Source: Lingula anatina
Lineage: Eukaryota; Brachiopoda; Lingulata; Lingulida; Lingulidae
NCBI RefSeq assembly: GCF_001039355.2
Contig: NW_019775469.1
Coordinates: 599,859 to 663,858, forward strand
Length of the DNA stretch: 64,000 nt
Direction: 5' to 3'
Shown: piece after piece, positions 20,203 through 32,010 of the stretch
How positions within the stretch are numbered: the stretch's first letter is position 1
Layout of the letters: each line of letters starts with the position of its first letter
Notes under the pieces: model-generated
The model's input: only the letters and a program-made list of their open reading frames with translations
Told to the model about the DNA's origin: nothing
Database searches by the model: none
Made by a program: the position numbers and the translations under genes

Positions 20203-22015
20203 CCGGTGTACCATGAAAATCTGACTCCCCTAAAATGTGACTCCCCAGTCAGATTTTCATTATGAAAATCTGACTCCCCAGTCAGATTTTCATGATGAAA
20301 AACTGACTCCCCCTATGAAATTTTGACTCCCCCCCAAAAAAACATTCATTAATCTCATTTTATTTGAGTAAATGACTATGATTTTGTAGTATGCATAATG
20401 GGTGATACATTGGCAATTTTTTGTAGTTTGCAGGTGAAAATTTTCATTAAAAAAAAGAAAAATTAAAAATGTGCACATAATGAAAATGTGGTTCCCCTAA
20501 GAAAATTCGATTCCCCTACAAAAAAACATTCATTAATCTCTAATTAATTTAGTATATGACTGTGATCTTGTAGTATGTAAAATGGTTGATACATTGGCAC
20601 ATTTTTTGTAGTTTGCAGTGAGAATTTTAATGAACAAATAAGAAAATTAAAAATGAGCACATAATGAAAATCTGACTCCCCATGAAAATTTGACACCCCC
20701 TCCACAAAACTTCATAAATCTTATTTTATTTTGAGTATATGACTGTGATCTTGTATTATGTAAAATGGTTGATACATTGGCATATTTTTGTAGTTTGCAG
20801 TGAAATTTTTAATGAAAAAATAAGAAAATTGAAAATGTGCACATGGTTAAAAAATTGAGAGAAAAAAAGTAATAAAACACATGAAAATAAGAAAAATTAA
20901 GGATTTGTTTTCTAACACCCAATGGCTCCCCTATAAAAGCTATTTATTTGATGTTTGATGATCATTCTGACAACTTTTCTTTTATGATACTTTATGAAAA
21001 AATTTATTGGAAATATTAAAAAGTTTTATGGTAAAATACTGCATGAAAATAAATGAAAATTGGATAATAAATTTGCATTTTTGTACCCGTAGGATTTTGA
21101 CTCCCCTAGTTAAAAGCACTTATTTCATATTTAGCACACATTTAAATGTTTCTACTTTTTAGTTTTCTTATGGAGAACATATGTGGAATATTTAAATTTT
21201 GTGGGTAAAAATTTTTGCAATAAGTGTTTGAAATTTAAAAATAGTGAGAAATTNTGCAAACTACAAAAAAATGTGCCAATCTATCCTCCTTTTTACATAC
21301 TACAAGATTACAGTCATATACCCAAAATAAAATAAGATTTATGAAGTTTTATGATGGAGGAGTCAAATTTTCACGGGGGAGTCAGATTTTCATTATGTGC
21401 ACATTTTTATTTTTCTTATTTATTCATTTGAATTTTCACTGCAAACTACAAAAAATGTGCCAACGTATCATCCAGTTTACATACTACAAGATCACAGTCA
21501 TATACTCAAAATAAGATGTATGAAGTTTTGTGGAGGGGTAGTCAAATTTTCATGGGGGAGTCAGATTTTCATTATCTGCACATTTTTAATTTTCTCATTT
21601 TTTCATTAAAATTTTCAATGCAAACTACAAAAAATGTGCCAATCTATCCTCCATTTTACATACTACAAGATCACAGACATATACCCAAAATAAAATATGA
21701 TTTATAAAGTTTTATGATGGGGGAGTCAAATTTTCATTATGTACACATTTTTATTTTTCTTATTTTTTCATTTGAATTTTCACTGCAAACTACAAAAAAA
21801 TGTGCCAATCTATCCTCCTTTTTACATACTACAAGGTCACAGTCATATACTCAAATAAAATAAGATGTATGAAGTTTTGTGGAGGGGGAGTCAAATTTTC
21901 ATGGGGGGAGTCAGATTTTCATCATGAAAATCTGACTGGGGAGTCACATTTTCATAATGAAAATCTGACTGGGGAGTCACATTTTCATGGGAGTCAGATT
22001 TTCATGTTACACCGG
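20203..22015. mobile_element. Inverted-repeat element built of tandem subterminal units
   Basis: The termini CCGGTGTACCATGAAAATCT and (reverse-complemented right end) CCGGTGTAACATGAAAATCT are inverted repeats. Inside, units of roughly 160-190 bp are tandem in one orientation on the left (about 20285-20870) and in the opposite orientation on the right (about 21250-21930). Each unit contains GAAAATCTGACTCCCC, a TTTGTAGTTTGCAG block and a GTGATCTTGTAGTATG block. The 380-bp centre is AT-rich. No transposase is present. An N at 21254 lies within the right arm. The superfamily is not determined. Confidence 0.65.
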
Positions 22016-22285
22016 AATAGTCACTCAGTCAGCCATAAAAGAGCTTAAAATGGCACTTTCATCAAAATTTTGGTCATAAATTTGACCTTATCTGCCCCAT
22101 TTATATACAGCACAGAAAACAAAAAGACAAAGCAGTTCAAATATCATAGTATATAACTATGTCTTTCAGTAATATGAAACTACATCTTTCGGTGTTTTTC
22201 TGAGTTTAACTATTTGAAGCTATAAAGTGGTGAGCTTTTGTGGCAAAAAATTGACTTCAAATGCATCTACTTATTTCATTTTTAG

Positions 22286-22417
22286 ATTTAGACGAACTGG
22301 AACCTAATGTGTATTTGAGTCCATTTTTGGAAGTGATTCGCTCCGAAGACACCACTGGGCCTATAACAGGGCTTGCACTCACTTCTATCAACAAATTTCT
22401 ATCATATGGACTTTTAG
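22286..22417 (+). CDS. GBF1: GBF1 exon (DCB domain, part 1)
   Basis: First recognised exon of GBF1, the large Sec7-type guanine-nucleotide exchange factor that activates Arf1 at the cis-Golgi. It follows TTTTTAG and reads LDELEPNVYLSPFLEVIRSE, then DTTGPITGLALTSINKFLSYG, one of the most conserved stretches of the N-terminal DCB dimerisation domain. 132 nt, phase 1 in and out, donor TTAG|GTAAGA. Upstream exons for the first 40 or so residues were not found. Confidence 0.9.
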
Positions 22418-22674
22418 GTAAGATACTCTTTCATCTTTGTGAGTTTGAGGTCAAACAGACAGCCTTTAAATAAGTAGTGGTTTCAGTAAAAAAGGGGCGT
22501 TTTTGTTGTCTTATGAACTTCAGTTTTTGTTGTGATATGAAATGAGCATTATATGATATTTAATCTTTATGTAATAAGGTTGAAAGTTGGGAAGTTGAAT
22601 AGCAGGTTTTTTCAAAGTAGCTCTGAAATAAAGTAATTTATTTTTAACTTAGTTCATCAATTTTTTTGTTTCAG

Positions 22675-22793
22675 ATCCTTGTTGTGATACAGCCCCTGCT
22701 GCCATAGAGAATATAGCTGATGCTGTAACCCATGCACGCTTCGTAGGAACTGACCCAGGATCTGACGAAGTGGTACTCATGAAAATATTACAT
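22675..22793 (+). CDS. GBF1: GBF1 exon (DCB domain, part 2)
   Basis: After TGTTTCAG the frame continues DPCCDTAPAAIENIADAVTH, then ARFVGTDPGSDEVVLMKILH, closely matching animal GBF1. 119 nt, phase 1 in and phase 0 out, donor CAT|GTAAGT. Confidence 0.92.
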
Positions 22794-23103
22794 GTAAGTG
22801 TGTGCAAATGCCTTCTTGTTGGCATAAAATCTTGGACTGCAGAGGAATACTGCATGTGGAAATAACATTATTTATTATTTTATTTAAAACCAATTTGATG
22901 TATACTGCTTTCAGGTTTTCTACTAATTTGATTTTGTTTTCTTTGAAAAAAAAAACAGCATTATTTTCTATTTGTTTCTACTTTCTCTTGTCTTAATGTT
23001 CTAATTTTGTTTTTCAGAACTGTTTTTGGTGTAAATCTCTGTTTTCTTAATTGACATTAATTGGCATTTTCCCATGACTCACCTGCCAAATGGTTATTTA
23101 TAG

Positions 23104-23212
23104 GTGTTGCGGACACTGCTACTGACCGCTGCTGGGGCTCAGCTGACCAATGAGTCTGTCTGTGAGATAATGCAGTCATGTTTCAGAATATGTTTTGAGA
23201 TGAGACTGAGTG
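23104..23212 (+). CDS. GBF1: GBF1 exon (DCB domain, part 3)
   Basis: After TTTATAG it reads [20 protein letters not shown], then [16 protein letters not shown], the conserved helix pair of the DCB domain. 109 nt, phase 0 in and phase 1 out, donor G|GTATGT. Confidence 0.92.
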
Positions 23213-23500
23213 GTATGTACCGAGTGGTACCTTAGTGTCCAGTTTAATTCATTATTGTTGTCTGAGTAAAACATCATTGAATTTTTCTTCTTTTGTCCAC
23301 GTGTAAAACTTTTCAGTTTCTCATTCCCCTTGCTTGTATATGTAGGCAAAATTATTGTTTTGTCAGCTGAAAAAAAGTAATTTTGAAGGAACAACCATTA
23401 AAAAAAATTAGTTTAACTCATTGTTAATTGATTTTTTTTTCATAGATTAACCAATATTGATAAATGGTTGTGCAGCACATGCCTATATTTAATATTACAG

Positions 23501-23610
23501 AGCTGTTACGTAAGTCAGCTGAACACACACTTATGGACATGGTTCAGCTCCTGTTCTCTAGACTTCCTCAGTTCAAAGAAGATGCTAAATGGGCTCTGGG
23601 GATGAAGAGG
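23501..23610 (+). CDS. GBF1: GBF1 exon (end of DCB domain)
   Basis: After ATTACAG it reads ELLRKSAEHTLMDMVQLLFS, then RLPQFKEDAKWALGMKR. This is the family-typical end of the DCB region before the variable linker. 110 nt, phase 1 in and phase 0 out, donor AGG|GTGAGT. Confidence 0.92.
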
Positions 23611-23903
23611 GTGAGTTTTATAGAATTGAAATTGAAACATGATTTCTTTATAATGATGATGAATACCTATGGTAATCTACAACATAATTTTTCTTGATTA
23701 TTGAATATCAATAGACTCAGTCTAAGCACTGTCTATGATGACTTGCAAAAGCAGTTTTGTATTGATTTTCTTGTAATATCCCATAAGACTAAGTTGGCAA
23801 GTTGTATTTTTTTTTTTTTTGCTGATGCATCATTTTTCTCGATACCCATATATCTTGTTTATTGTATGCTCTTTGTTTCCTTCTTTTCTTTTCTCCACAT
23901 TAG

Positions 23904-24052
23904 CTAAAAATGAGAGCAGGTGTGATAGAGACGCGATACAAAAAGAAGCGTTCTCCAAAGACAAAAAGAAAAAGATCAGCAGTCCAAGCAGTAGGTGGTA
24001 ATCAGCTGGCAGCAACCACTGTACCAGAATTAGATGATTCACCAAAAGAAGG
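23904..24052 (+). CDS. GBF1: GBF1 exon (basic linker)
   Basis: After CACATTAG it reads LKMRAGVIETRYKKKRSPKT, then KRKRSAVQAV and a polar stretch. LKMRAG and the following Lys/Arg-Ser-Pro run match the basic linker of GBF1. 149 nt, phase 0 in and phase 2 out; donor GG|GTATTA. Confidence 0.8.
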
Positions 24053-24310
24053 GTATTATACTTTTTCAAGGCACTCGCATACAAATAATGATTATCGTTC
24101 AAGAAAATCCATGCATTCCCATCTACTAGTACTGATAGCTATGTAGTGAATTGCAGTTTTATTTGTTATATATTTTGTGCAAACAGTGACATAAAGGAAG
24201 TTCGATTTATATAGATCCCTTTTATCGTACCACAGTAGGTCTGTTTTCTTGTTTTGTGTAAAGTATTCATCCAACATACAGTGCATTCCTGAACCAATAT
24301 TCTGTTATAG

Positions 24311-24461
24311 TGGCACAGAAGCTGTTTCTGACCAGGCTGCACAAAGTGCGACAGCAACAGCTCTGGAAGATGAAGAAGCCATGTTTGAACAGCATGCTAC
24401 CATAGCCACCACACCAGTGGCTGGAGGAATGAACATGGTGGACATACACGAGGGGTTTCAG
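24311..24461 (+). CDS. GBF1: GBF1 exon (variable linker)
   Basis: After TGTTATAG the in-phase frame (phase 2 in, 0 out, 151 nt) reads GTEAVSDQAAQSATATALED, then a polar stretch, MFEQHATIATTPVAGGMNMV and DIHEGFQ, with donor CAG|GTACGG. This part of GBF1 is poorly conserved, so the assignment rests mainly on phase continuity and position. No later GBF1 exon (HUS, Sec7, HDS) follows in the window; the gene is cut off, possibly by the assembly join at 25012. Confidence 0.7.
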
Positions 24462-25605
24462 GTACGGTAATGTGCCATGAATTTCGAACAGTAGAAAATA
24501 ATTAAATTTGGGAAAAGATCGTTCTGGCCGAAATTCATGAAATGGAGGTGCTCAGAACTTCTGAAAGTTCGAATTTCATGGAATTCTGTCAATTTTGACC
24601 GGAAGTTGTCTGTTCGTCGCTAGGCCTTCTGTTATCTTCTCCCGACGATCTATTTAGATTTACCATAATGTATGATGTGTGAGTGTCGGTAATTGCGACC
24701 AAAGGTATACACGTACTTTCACCCGATCACTGTGTATGGCCCATAGATAGAGCGGGCCGCAAAACAGCATCGTTATCAGTAGTGTCGTTTTTCAAAAGCG
24801 ATTCTGGCAGCCAGAAACTAGTGTCGTTTTTCAAAAACGATCCTGGCGCTCAGAACGGGAGTGGACGGAGGGAGAGACGGTCGACGATTAGCGTCTGCCA
24901 CGGCCAGATAACCTTTACTAAGGAAGCTTAGTGTTACCGTTGCTCCTTTCCGTGCACTGAAACCGAGACGACAGCCGATCAGTGTTTATGGCGCACGTGC
25001 AGGTAGCCTTCNCCTAGGTCTTTGGTGTTCTACTGTTTTTTCTATGGTAAAATCTACACAGCTGGCTCTTCATTCTTTGCTATAAAATAAATTAGTTTTA
25101 TCCTTTACTTTTCCGAAGAGTCTTGATTCAAAGCCACCTCGCCCTCTGTTTATGGTTTTACTTCCTTCACCATGGATTGTTACCACTGCAGGCAGTCTGT
25201 GAACGCTTATATAGTTAGTTATCTTCTCTCGATCAAATAACCTGCAGTAATTCATTATTTTGCGCGGTTAAATATCAAAGAAAATACAGAACACGAAAAC
25301 TGAACTACAGACGTGGCTTGTTCATGCGCAGCAGACGATTCCGGTCTCCCTCCAGTATGGCTGCCGTTTGTTTTGATGACGCAGGCTCTAATGGGTCAAT
25401 AGGTGCACATAGCTGTAAAATGACTTAAATTGTGTTGTGGGAGTTCTTTAATTTTTGCTGAGTTGCACAGTGTGGAAATGCCAACCAGTCTCGACTTCAA
25501 CATCAACCTGGTAGCTTTCAAAACTGTTCTTAAGGTATTTTGAGTGTGTCATTTGTGTCATTATGATAATCTTGAAACATATTTTGATCCTTTTCCTCTG
25601 AACAG
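24462..25605. other. No exon recognised; contains isolated N at 25012
   Basis: Non-coding sequence between the last GBF1 exon and the CHMP4 exon. It includes a short near-duplicate AGTGTCGTTTTTCAAAA block (about 24781 and 24821). Neither the next GBF1 exon nor a CHMP4 first exon was found. Confidence 0.5.
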
Positions 25606-25783
25606 TTGCACTTGCTGCCCTAAAGAGAAAGAAGAGGTATGAGAAACAACTGAACCAGATTGATGGGACACTCTCAACCATAGAATTCCAGCGGGAGGCC
25701 TTGGAAAATGCCAGTACTAACACAGAGGTTCTCAAAGTAATGGGGACAGCAGCAAAGGCTCTGAAGGGTGCCCATAATGACCT
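25606..25783 (+). CDS. CHMP4: CHMP4 (SNF7, ESCRT-III) exon
   Basis: After CTGAACAG the frame reads ALAALKRKKRYEKQLNQIDG, then TLSTIEFQREALENASTNTE, VLKVMGTAAKALKGAHNDL. This is the helix-1/2 core of CHMP4, the polymer-forming ESCRT-III subunit for membrane scission. 178 nt, phase 1 in and phase 2 out, donor CT|GTAAGT. Only this exon is visible; neither the N-terminal exon nor the C-terminal MIM exon was found within several kilobases. The isolated N at 25012 and the foldback element just downstream raise the possibility of a misjoined contig. Which CHMP4 paralogue cannot be said. Confidence 0.88.
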
Positions 25784-26330
25784 GTAAGTTACTCTTCTGT
25801 TACCAAGCAGCTATTAAGTGTACTTGTACAGATATAGTTTTAAGTACTGTATACATCTCCCTGTTTTTATGGAAATGATCCTGGTTGTTCTTTTATGGTA
25901 AATTATCCAACACATGAGATTATAGGCATGTACACGGCATATGATAAATACGAACAAAATTGAACAATATCATTTTGTTACAAGCAGTATAAATTTTATT
26001 GTAAAATTTTATACATATTCTGGAAAGCATCTGCATACACACACTCTCACACCCAGACATATGTACACATCAAGCTTTCTTATTAGTTGTAACCCAGTCT
26101 GAGTCGGTGGCAAAAAAAAAGAAATTTTAATCTTGGTGACCTTTTAGGTCTAGGAATATGCTGGCAAAATTTTAAGAAAAGTGACCAAGTAACTGATCAA
26201 ATATACACAATGTTAATAGTGTCACTCTTGTAGGACCAACATTTGGAATGGAGCCAATGTTGATGTGACAGACCAAGTTAACTTTCTGATATTTTTATTA
26301 TCTATCAAAAGACGTTTCTGCGGTTAGCCA

Positions 26331-29300
26331 ACATAGTAGGCTTGTTAAGAGGTCAAACGCTGCATTTTATAGTACAAATGTCTAACTTGGCATAAATGTT
26401 CCTTGGGCCAAAAGAAAATTTTTTATCCAAAGAGACGCGCTCTATCGATGCATAAATTAGCATAAATTATGCAAATTAGGTGCCAAAATATATAATATTT
26501 CATATTTCCATTAATTTTTGGCCTAGAAACATGTATAGATTATCAAACCTGACTAAATAAGGGGCAAGGAACCCATTTTTGATCATTTGGAAGCTAATAG
26601 TGGCCATTTTGTGCCTCAAATCCAAGATGGCCACCACCCACCATTTTGAAAATGGACATAATTTTGCTATTTTATGTTGAATTTTGAAGCGTTTGGTCTA
26701 TATATACTTGATATATATATATCGATTCCTACTATTTTGGGGGTGCAAAAGTCATTTTTGATATTGTTTTGGTGATAGTAGGTGATTTGAAGGAACAAAG
26801 AGCGTGTTTTAAGTGCCTACCAAGATATGTGTGAAGGCTGCAAAACCATGGATATTGATAACCGGTATTCAAATATATCTCAATGCAATTTTTTGTTATA
26901 TACTATCCATAATGGACTAAATTATGAGCAAAAAAAATCATTTTTTACCATTATGGAGGCCATTGGTGGCTGTTTTGTCCCTCAAATCCAAGATGGCCGC
27001 CAAAACTATTTTGAAATTTTGTATAATTCGCTATTTTGAAACTATATGTATTACATCTTTGTAAATGAGTAATACATCATTTTATATTATTTTCTGGTGC
27101 AGAATACATTATTTGTTTCATCAAGTTTGTGCCTCAAATCCAAGATGACCCTCATACGCCATTTTCAAATTGAGCATTATTCACCATTTTGAAACTTCAT
27201 AAGCGTGCCATACGTCATTTTTGATTATTTCCTGGTGCAGAATGCATTTTCGGTTTCATAAAATGTAAATAGAAACTTTTATAAGCCTCCAAATAAATAT
27301 AGGATTCAGTCGCCACATAGGCCTGCAGTTTATATGTACAATTGGTAATCCAATTAGTGCAAAACTGCTTTTGCCCAATCTATAAAACAAGTGTCAGCAA
27401 ACAAAATGGCTGCATTAAAGCAAAATAATACATCTTTGACCGCATGAGGATAATTGTTAGCCATTATTTTGATCAAAACCAAGTGTTGGTTGCATGTTTA
27501 ATAATTTGGTGTAATTTATAACCTTTGAACTGTGGGCTTGTATTAGGTAAAATGGTACTATTCTGGGGGCTCAAAAGTAATTTTCCGGTGCTAATTTGGT
27601 GACAGAAGATAATAAAAAGGTACCGTAATATAAGGTTGTAAAATAAATTCCAAGATGAGTTTCGTTGAGTCTGTAACAAAAATGTGGAACCCGAACCACA
27701 TGCTCAAATATATCATCCAGATTTATCTTAAGTGACCATCCACTAAAAGATACTGAATAAGTTAAAGGTAAGCAATAAATATATATACATAGTGGTATTA
27801 TATTATTAATCTTTTACTGGTCAATGTGAACCAAAAAGCCACATGTACATTTATGTCCCAGTCACTGGGGCTTGCATTTGCATGTTAAATATAGTCCAGA
27901 AAATTTGAAGGGTGAAATATGTGTCGTCTTATAATACTATGGAACTTGGTTACTTGCATTGATGCGAAAATGCCCGTGAAAGACAAGCAAATGGACTTTG
28001 CTTTGAAATAGCTCCAGATCTTGTCTGCAAAATCATCCAGCAGCACAAAAAAAAAAAATCATGCATGATCAGCTCTGGTAGGCCAGTAAGACAACAGCCA
28101 GTAAGAATTGAGGTTTTGTCAGTGTCCTATGAGAAACAGCCAAACAATATATTAAAATCCAGTTTCCAGAGAAACATCAATGCATGAGAACATGTCGCAT
28201 CAGAGGAAAGTGGTATCTTTACACAAAATAAGGAATCTGCAAAACCAACTAGAAAGCAGCAGCTGCGCAGGTAAGCAAGAGGGATAAAGCAAGTTGACAG
28301 TGCCAGTGATCATTCCTAGCATGATTTGGCCAGACAAGTCATCTCACTACCAATAGAAATCCATAAGGCAACTACATAGTTCTCATTGTTTCCAATGGAC
28401 GAACAAGCACAAAACATCTACAGTATATGACAACTACAGGAAAATTCATCTTGGAATCATCTTAACACACCTTATGCCTTTGTTATTATCCTCTGTCACC
28501 AGAATAACACCGGAAATTAATTACGTACTTCCAAAATAGTATCAATTGATGTATTACGATCATATATGAAAGTCCAACAGCTCAAAAAGGTAAATTATGC
28601 CACCATTTTAAAATAGTGACAGGCTCTTGGATATGAACAACAGAATAGCTAACAGTAGTCACCATAAAGTCGAATCAGCCATGCTGGTCTCTCGCACTTA
28701 ATCTATGTCTGGCAAAACCATTTTATAATTGTTATATAACATATTTTTGCACAAATTTGACTTCAAGACGTAAACAAGCGAAGGTGAAGACGTAAGCCTG
28801 TANACCAACTAGAAAGCAGCAGCTGCGCAGGTAGGCAAGAGGGATAAAGCAAAAAAGTCGAGGAAGCAGCCTCTTTTCCTAGTTGACAGTGCCAGTGATC
28901 ATTCCTAGCATGATTTGGCCAGACAAGTCATCTCACTACCAATAGAAATCCATAAGGCAACTACATAGTTCCCATTGTTTCCAATGGACGAACAAGCACA
29001 AAACATCTACAGTATATGACAACTACAGGAAAATTCATCTTGGAATCATCTTAAAACACCTTATGCCTTTGTTATTATCCTCTGTCACCAGAATAACACC
29101 GGAAATTAATTACGTACTTCCAAAATAGTATCAATTGATGTATTACGATAATATATGAAAGTCCAACAGCTCAAAAAGGTAAATTATGCCATCATTTTAA
29201 AGTAGTGACAGGCTCTTGGATATGAACAACAGAATAGCTAGCAGTAGTCACCATAAAGTCTAATCAGCCATGCTGGTCTCTTGCACTTAATCTATGTCTG

Positions 29301-30592
29301 GCAGAACCATTTTATAATTGTTATATAACATATTTTTGCACAAATTTGACTTCAAGACGTATACAAGCGAAGGTGCAGACGTAAGCCTGTATTGGTGTTG
29401 GAGCCTTGTAATATTTTCTTTTTGTATTATATCTCAGAAGAGATAAGACACGACTTCTACAACACAAATGATAAGAAACGATGTATAACATGCTAGTGTA
29501 AGAGCAATAGCTTCAAATTGATGAGTTATGCCTTACCCGTATTTCAAAATTGTGACTGGCGGCCATCTTAGATTTTAGGATCAAAATGACTACCAATTGT
29601 CTCCAAAGCACCAAGTATGTGTTCTTTACCTTTAATTAAGCCATTTTGGTCTTTGACGCTTGTTTCAAGCTCTTTAGGATTTAATAAAACATTTTGTACT
29701 AATTAGACTACATGGCACATGTAAGTCTATTTGACAACTTAAGAATACATGCACATTGATTTTGGAGGCTAAAATAGTTTGTACTCACATTTCATGAAAC
29801 AGATAATGTATTCTGCACCAGAAAATAATATAAAACGACGTATTACTCATTTACAAAGATGTAATACATATAGTTTCAAAATAGCGAATTATGCCCAATT
29901 TCAAAATGGTTTTTGGCGGCCATCTTGGATTTCAGGGATAAAACGGCCACCAATGGCCTCCATAATGGTAAAAATGTGTTTTTTTTGCTCATAATATAGT
30001 CCAATAGCGATGGTATTTAACAAAAAATTGCATTGAGATATATTTGAATACGGGTTATCAATATCCATGGTTTTGCAGCGTTCACACATATCTTGGTAGG
30101 CACTTAAAACACCCTCTTTGTTCCTTCAAATCACCTACTATCACCATAACAATATCAAAAATGACTTTTGCACCCCCAAAATAGTAAGAATCGATATATA
30201 TATCAAGTATAGTTAGACCAAACGCTTCAAAATTCAACATAAAATAGCAAAATTATGTCCACTTTCAAAATGGCGGGTGGCGGCCATCTTGGATTTGAGG
30301 CACAAAATGGCCACCAATTGCTTCCAAATGATCAAAAATGGGTTCCTTGTCCCTTATTTAGTCAGGTTTGATAATCTATTCATGTTTCTAGGCCAAAAAT
30401 TAATGGAAATATGAAATATTATATATTTTGGCACATAATTTGCATAATTTATGCTAATTAATGTAGCGATAGAGGGCGTCTCTTTGGATAAAAATTTTTC
30501 TTTTGGCCCAAGGAACATTTATGCCAAGTTAGACATTTGTACTACAAAATGCAGCGTTTGGCCATTTTTTGGTCCTTAACAAGCCTACTATC
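26331..30592. mobile_element. 4-kb foldback (long inverted repeat) element
   Basis: The arms about 26331-27118 and 29800-30592 are reverse complements at high identity, starting ATAGTAGGCTTGTTAAG on both sides. Shorter inner segments are also inverted (27541-27625 against 28475-28560). The motif CAAATCCAAGATGGCC recurs in both arms. No transposase frame was found. The centre holds a direct duplication around an N at 28803. Likely a non-autonomous foldback DNA element. Confidence 0.7.
28243..29386 (+). repeat. Direct duplication of about 0.56 kb around a single N
   Basis: 28243-28802 and 28804-29386 are near-identical, both starting ACCAACTAGAAAGCAGCAGC. The second has a short extra segment (AAAAAGTCGAGGAAGC...). 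They meet at the N at 28803. This pattern fits two haplotype copies laid end to end at a contig join better than a biological tandem repeat. Confidence 0.7.
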
Positions 30593-31429
30593 CATGACCT
30601 GAACACCTTTTTGAATCACATTTTAGAAGCTTTACACTTTCAACTAATGTGGATGACACAGGACCTAGCCCCTTAAAGTGTTTTGCTATCCAATGAACTT
30701 TACTTCAAGTTCATTGTTTTTTATTTCTCACCCACTTCCATTGGGATGTGGTGCTTCAGTCCACTGCTTGGTAGCAGATCTGTGGATTTTTGTTTGATAA
30801 CTTGATCTCTCAATATACAAAATCAGAGCATCTTGGGTAAGAGGCATTCTCTGCTCACTTTGGGTTGACAAGCAAAATATGTTGAACCTGGCCTCATTGA
30901 CATTACTAGCTTCCTTCTGGCTATAAAGATTGCAGACAAATTGTTCCATCACTTTTGATTTTCTTTCTGCAACTGTGAAGACTGCTCAAAGACAGGAGAA
31001 AGCCTCTATGAAGTCAATATTGCCATAATTCATGTATATATCAAAAGCTTTCCTCTCTCCTTTCCCCAAAGAAGGGTTGCAGATAGAAGCACTGGAAGTT
31101 TTGGTATGCCAAGCATCTAATATTTGAATTCACGAAATGAGAATAGAATTAATTTTTTTTTTTGTGTGTGTGTGAATGTTTCGATGTAATCTTGCCTGTC
31201 TTAAACATAGCCAGCCATCCTGTGTTTTTCAGCAGTTCCTCCAGTTAGTCCATGTATTGAATCTTTGTAGGAAAGTGTGGGTAGTCCTGCCAAAGATTTT
31301 GTCTATTCTCTCCTGATACTGGACTGAGCTGGGAGGTCCACAGCTGGCTTCTCCCAGACTCTACCAACTGGATCTATCACAACATTTCTTGCTGGGTCTG
31401 CTTGATACACCTAACTGTAAATCTGTAAA

Positions 31430-32010
31430 TTTAAAATGATGATGATTTATTTATTCTTTGTAGTTTAAGGCCTCTGGCCAACAATACATTACAATCTGTA
31501 TAGACACAGAATACATATACAATCAAGGCTTTACATACAGAAATAAATTATGAATACACCATACATATACAAGTATTTCATTTACATATCTGGAAGGTTA
31601 ACATTGTTATCTACTATTTTATTTCTTAGAGTAAAGGCGTTCAATAAAAATCTAGCCAGTGAGAAAATACTCTTTTCATTCTCGTCAGACATTATAGTTG
31701 TAAACAAATATTTATTTGGAAAGTGGGATGTCCATTCAGTTCTAAAGTATTTCAATCTGAATTCATCGTACAAGGGGCATAAAAGTAAAAAATGCATTTC
31801 GTCTTCTACTGTGTGAATGCCCTGTTCTGAGACATAAAGGGCAAAACCTTTGATCTCTGTCTATTTTAGTATAACGGCCTCTTTCGATCATGAGCTCATG
31901 ACTTGAGCAACGAAAATTTGAAAGTATTTTTCTTTGCTTGTAGGTTAAAGGCAGTGAATCAGAAAGGTATCGTTCAGGATTTAAAGCGCTTTTGTAGAGT
32001 TTATAACTGA
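31430..32010 (-). pseudogene. LINE-type retrotransposon ORF2 C-terminus and 3' end
   Basis: On the minus strand, about 31990-31850 reads RYTKIDRDQRFCPLC, and after a frame break 31797-31582 reads MHFLLLCPLYDEFRLKYF. Together these match the cysteine-rich C-terminal block of non-LTR retrotransposon ORF2 proteins (R-x-x-KI-x-R-x-x-R-x-C-x-LC ... HFLL-x-CP-x-Y). The stretch below 31500 (AAGAATAAATAAATCATCAT) looks like the 3' UTR end. The reverse transcriptase itself is absent, a common 5' truncation. Confidence 0.65.

Noticed and set aside
22261-22473. A GBF1 start at the ATG 22261
   Set aside because: This ATG lies upstream of a good acceptor (22284-22285) and the residues before DLDEL do not fit the family; the exon starts at 22286.
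26827-27039. Matching 62-70 codon frames in both arms of the foldback element (also 29901-30089)
   Set aside because: The frames exist only because the arms are inverted copies; stops and composition do not indicate a protein.
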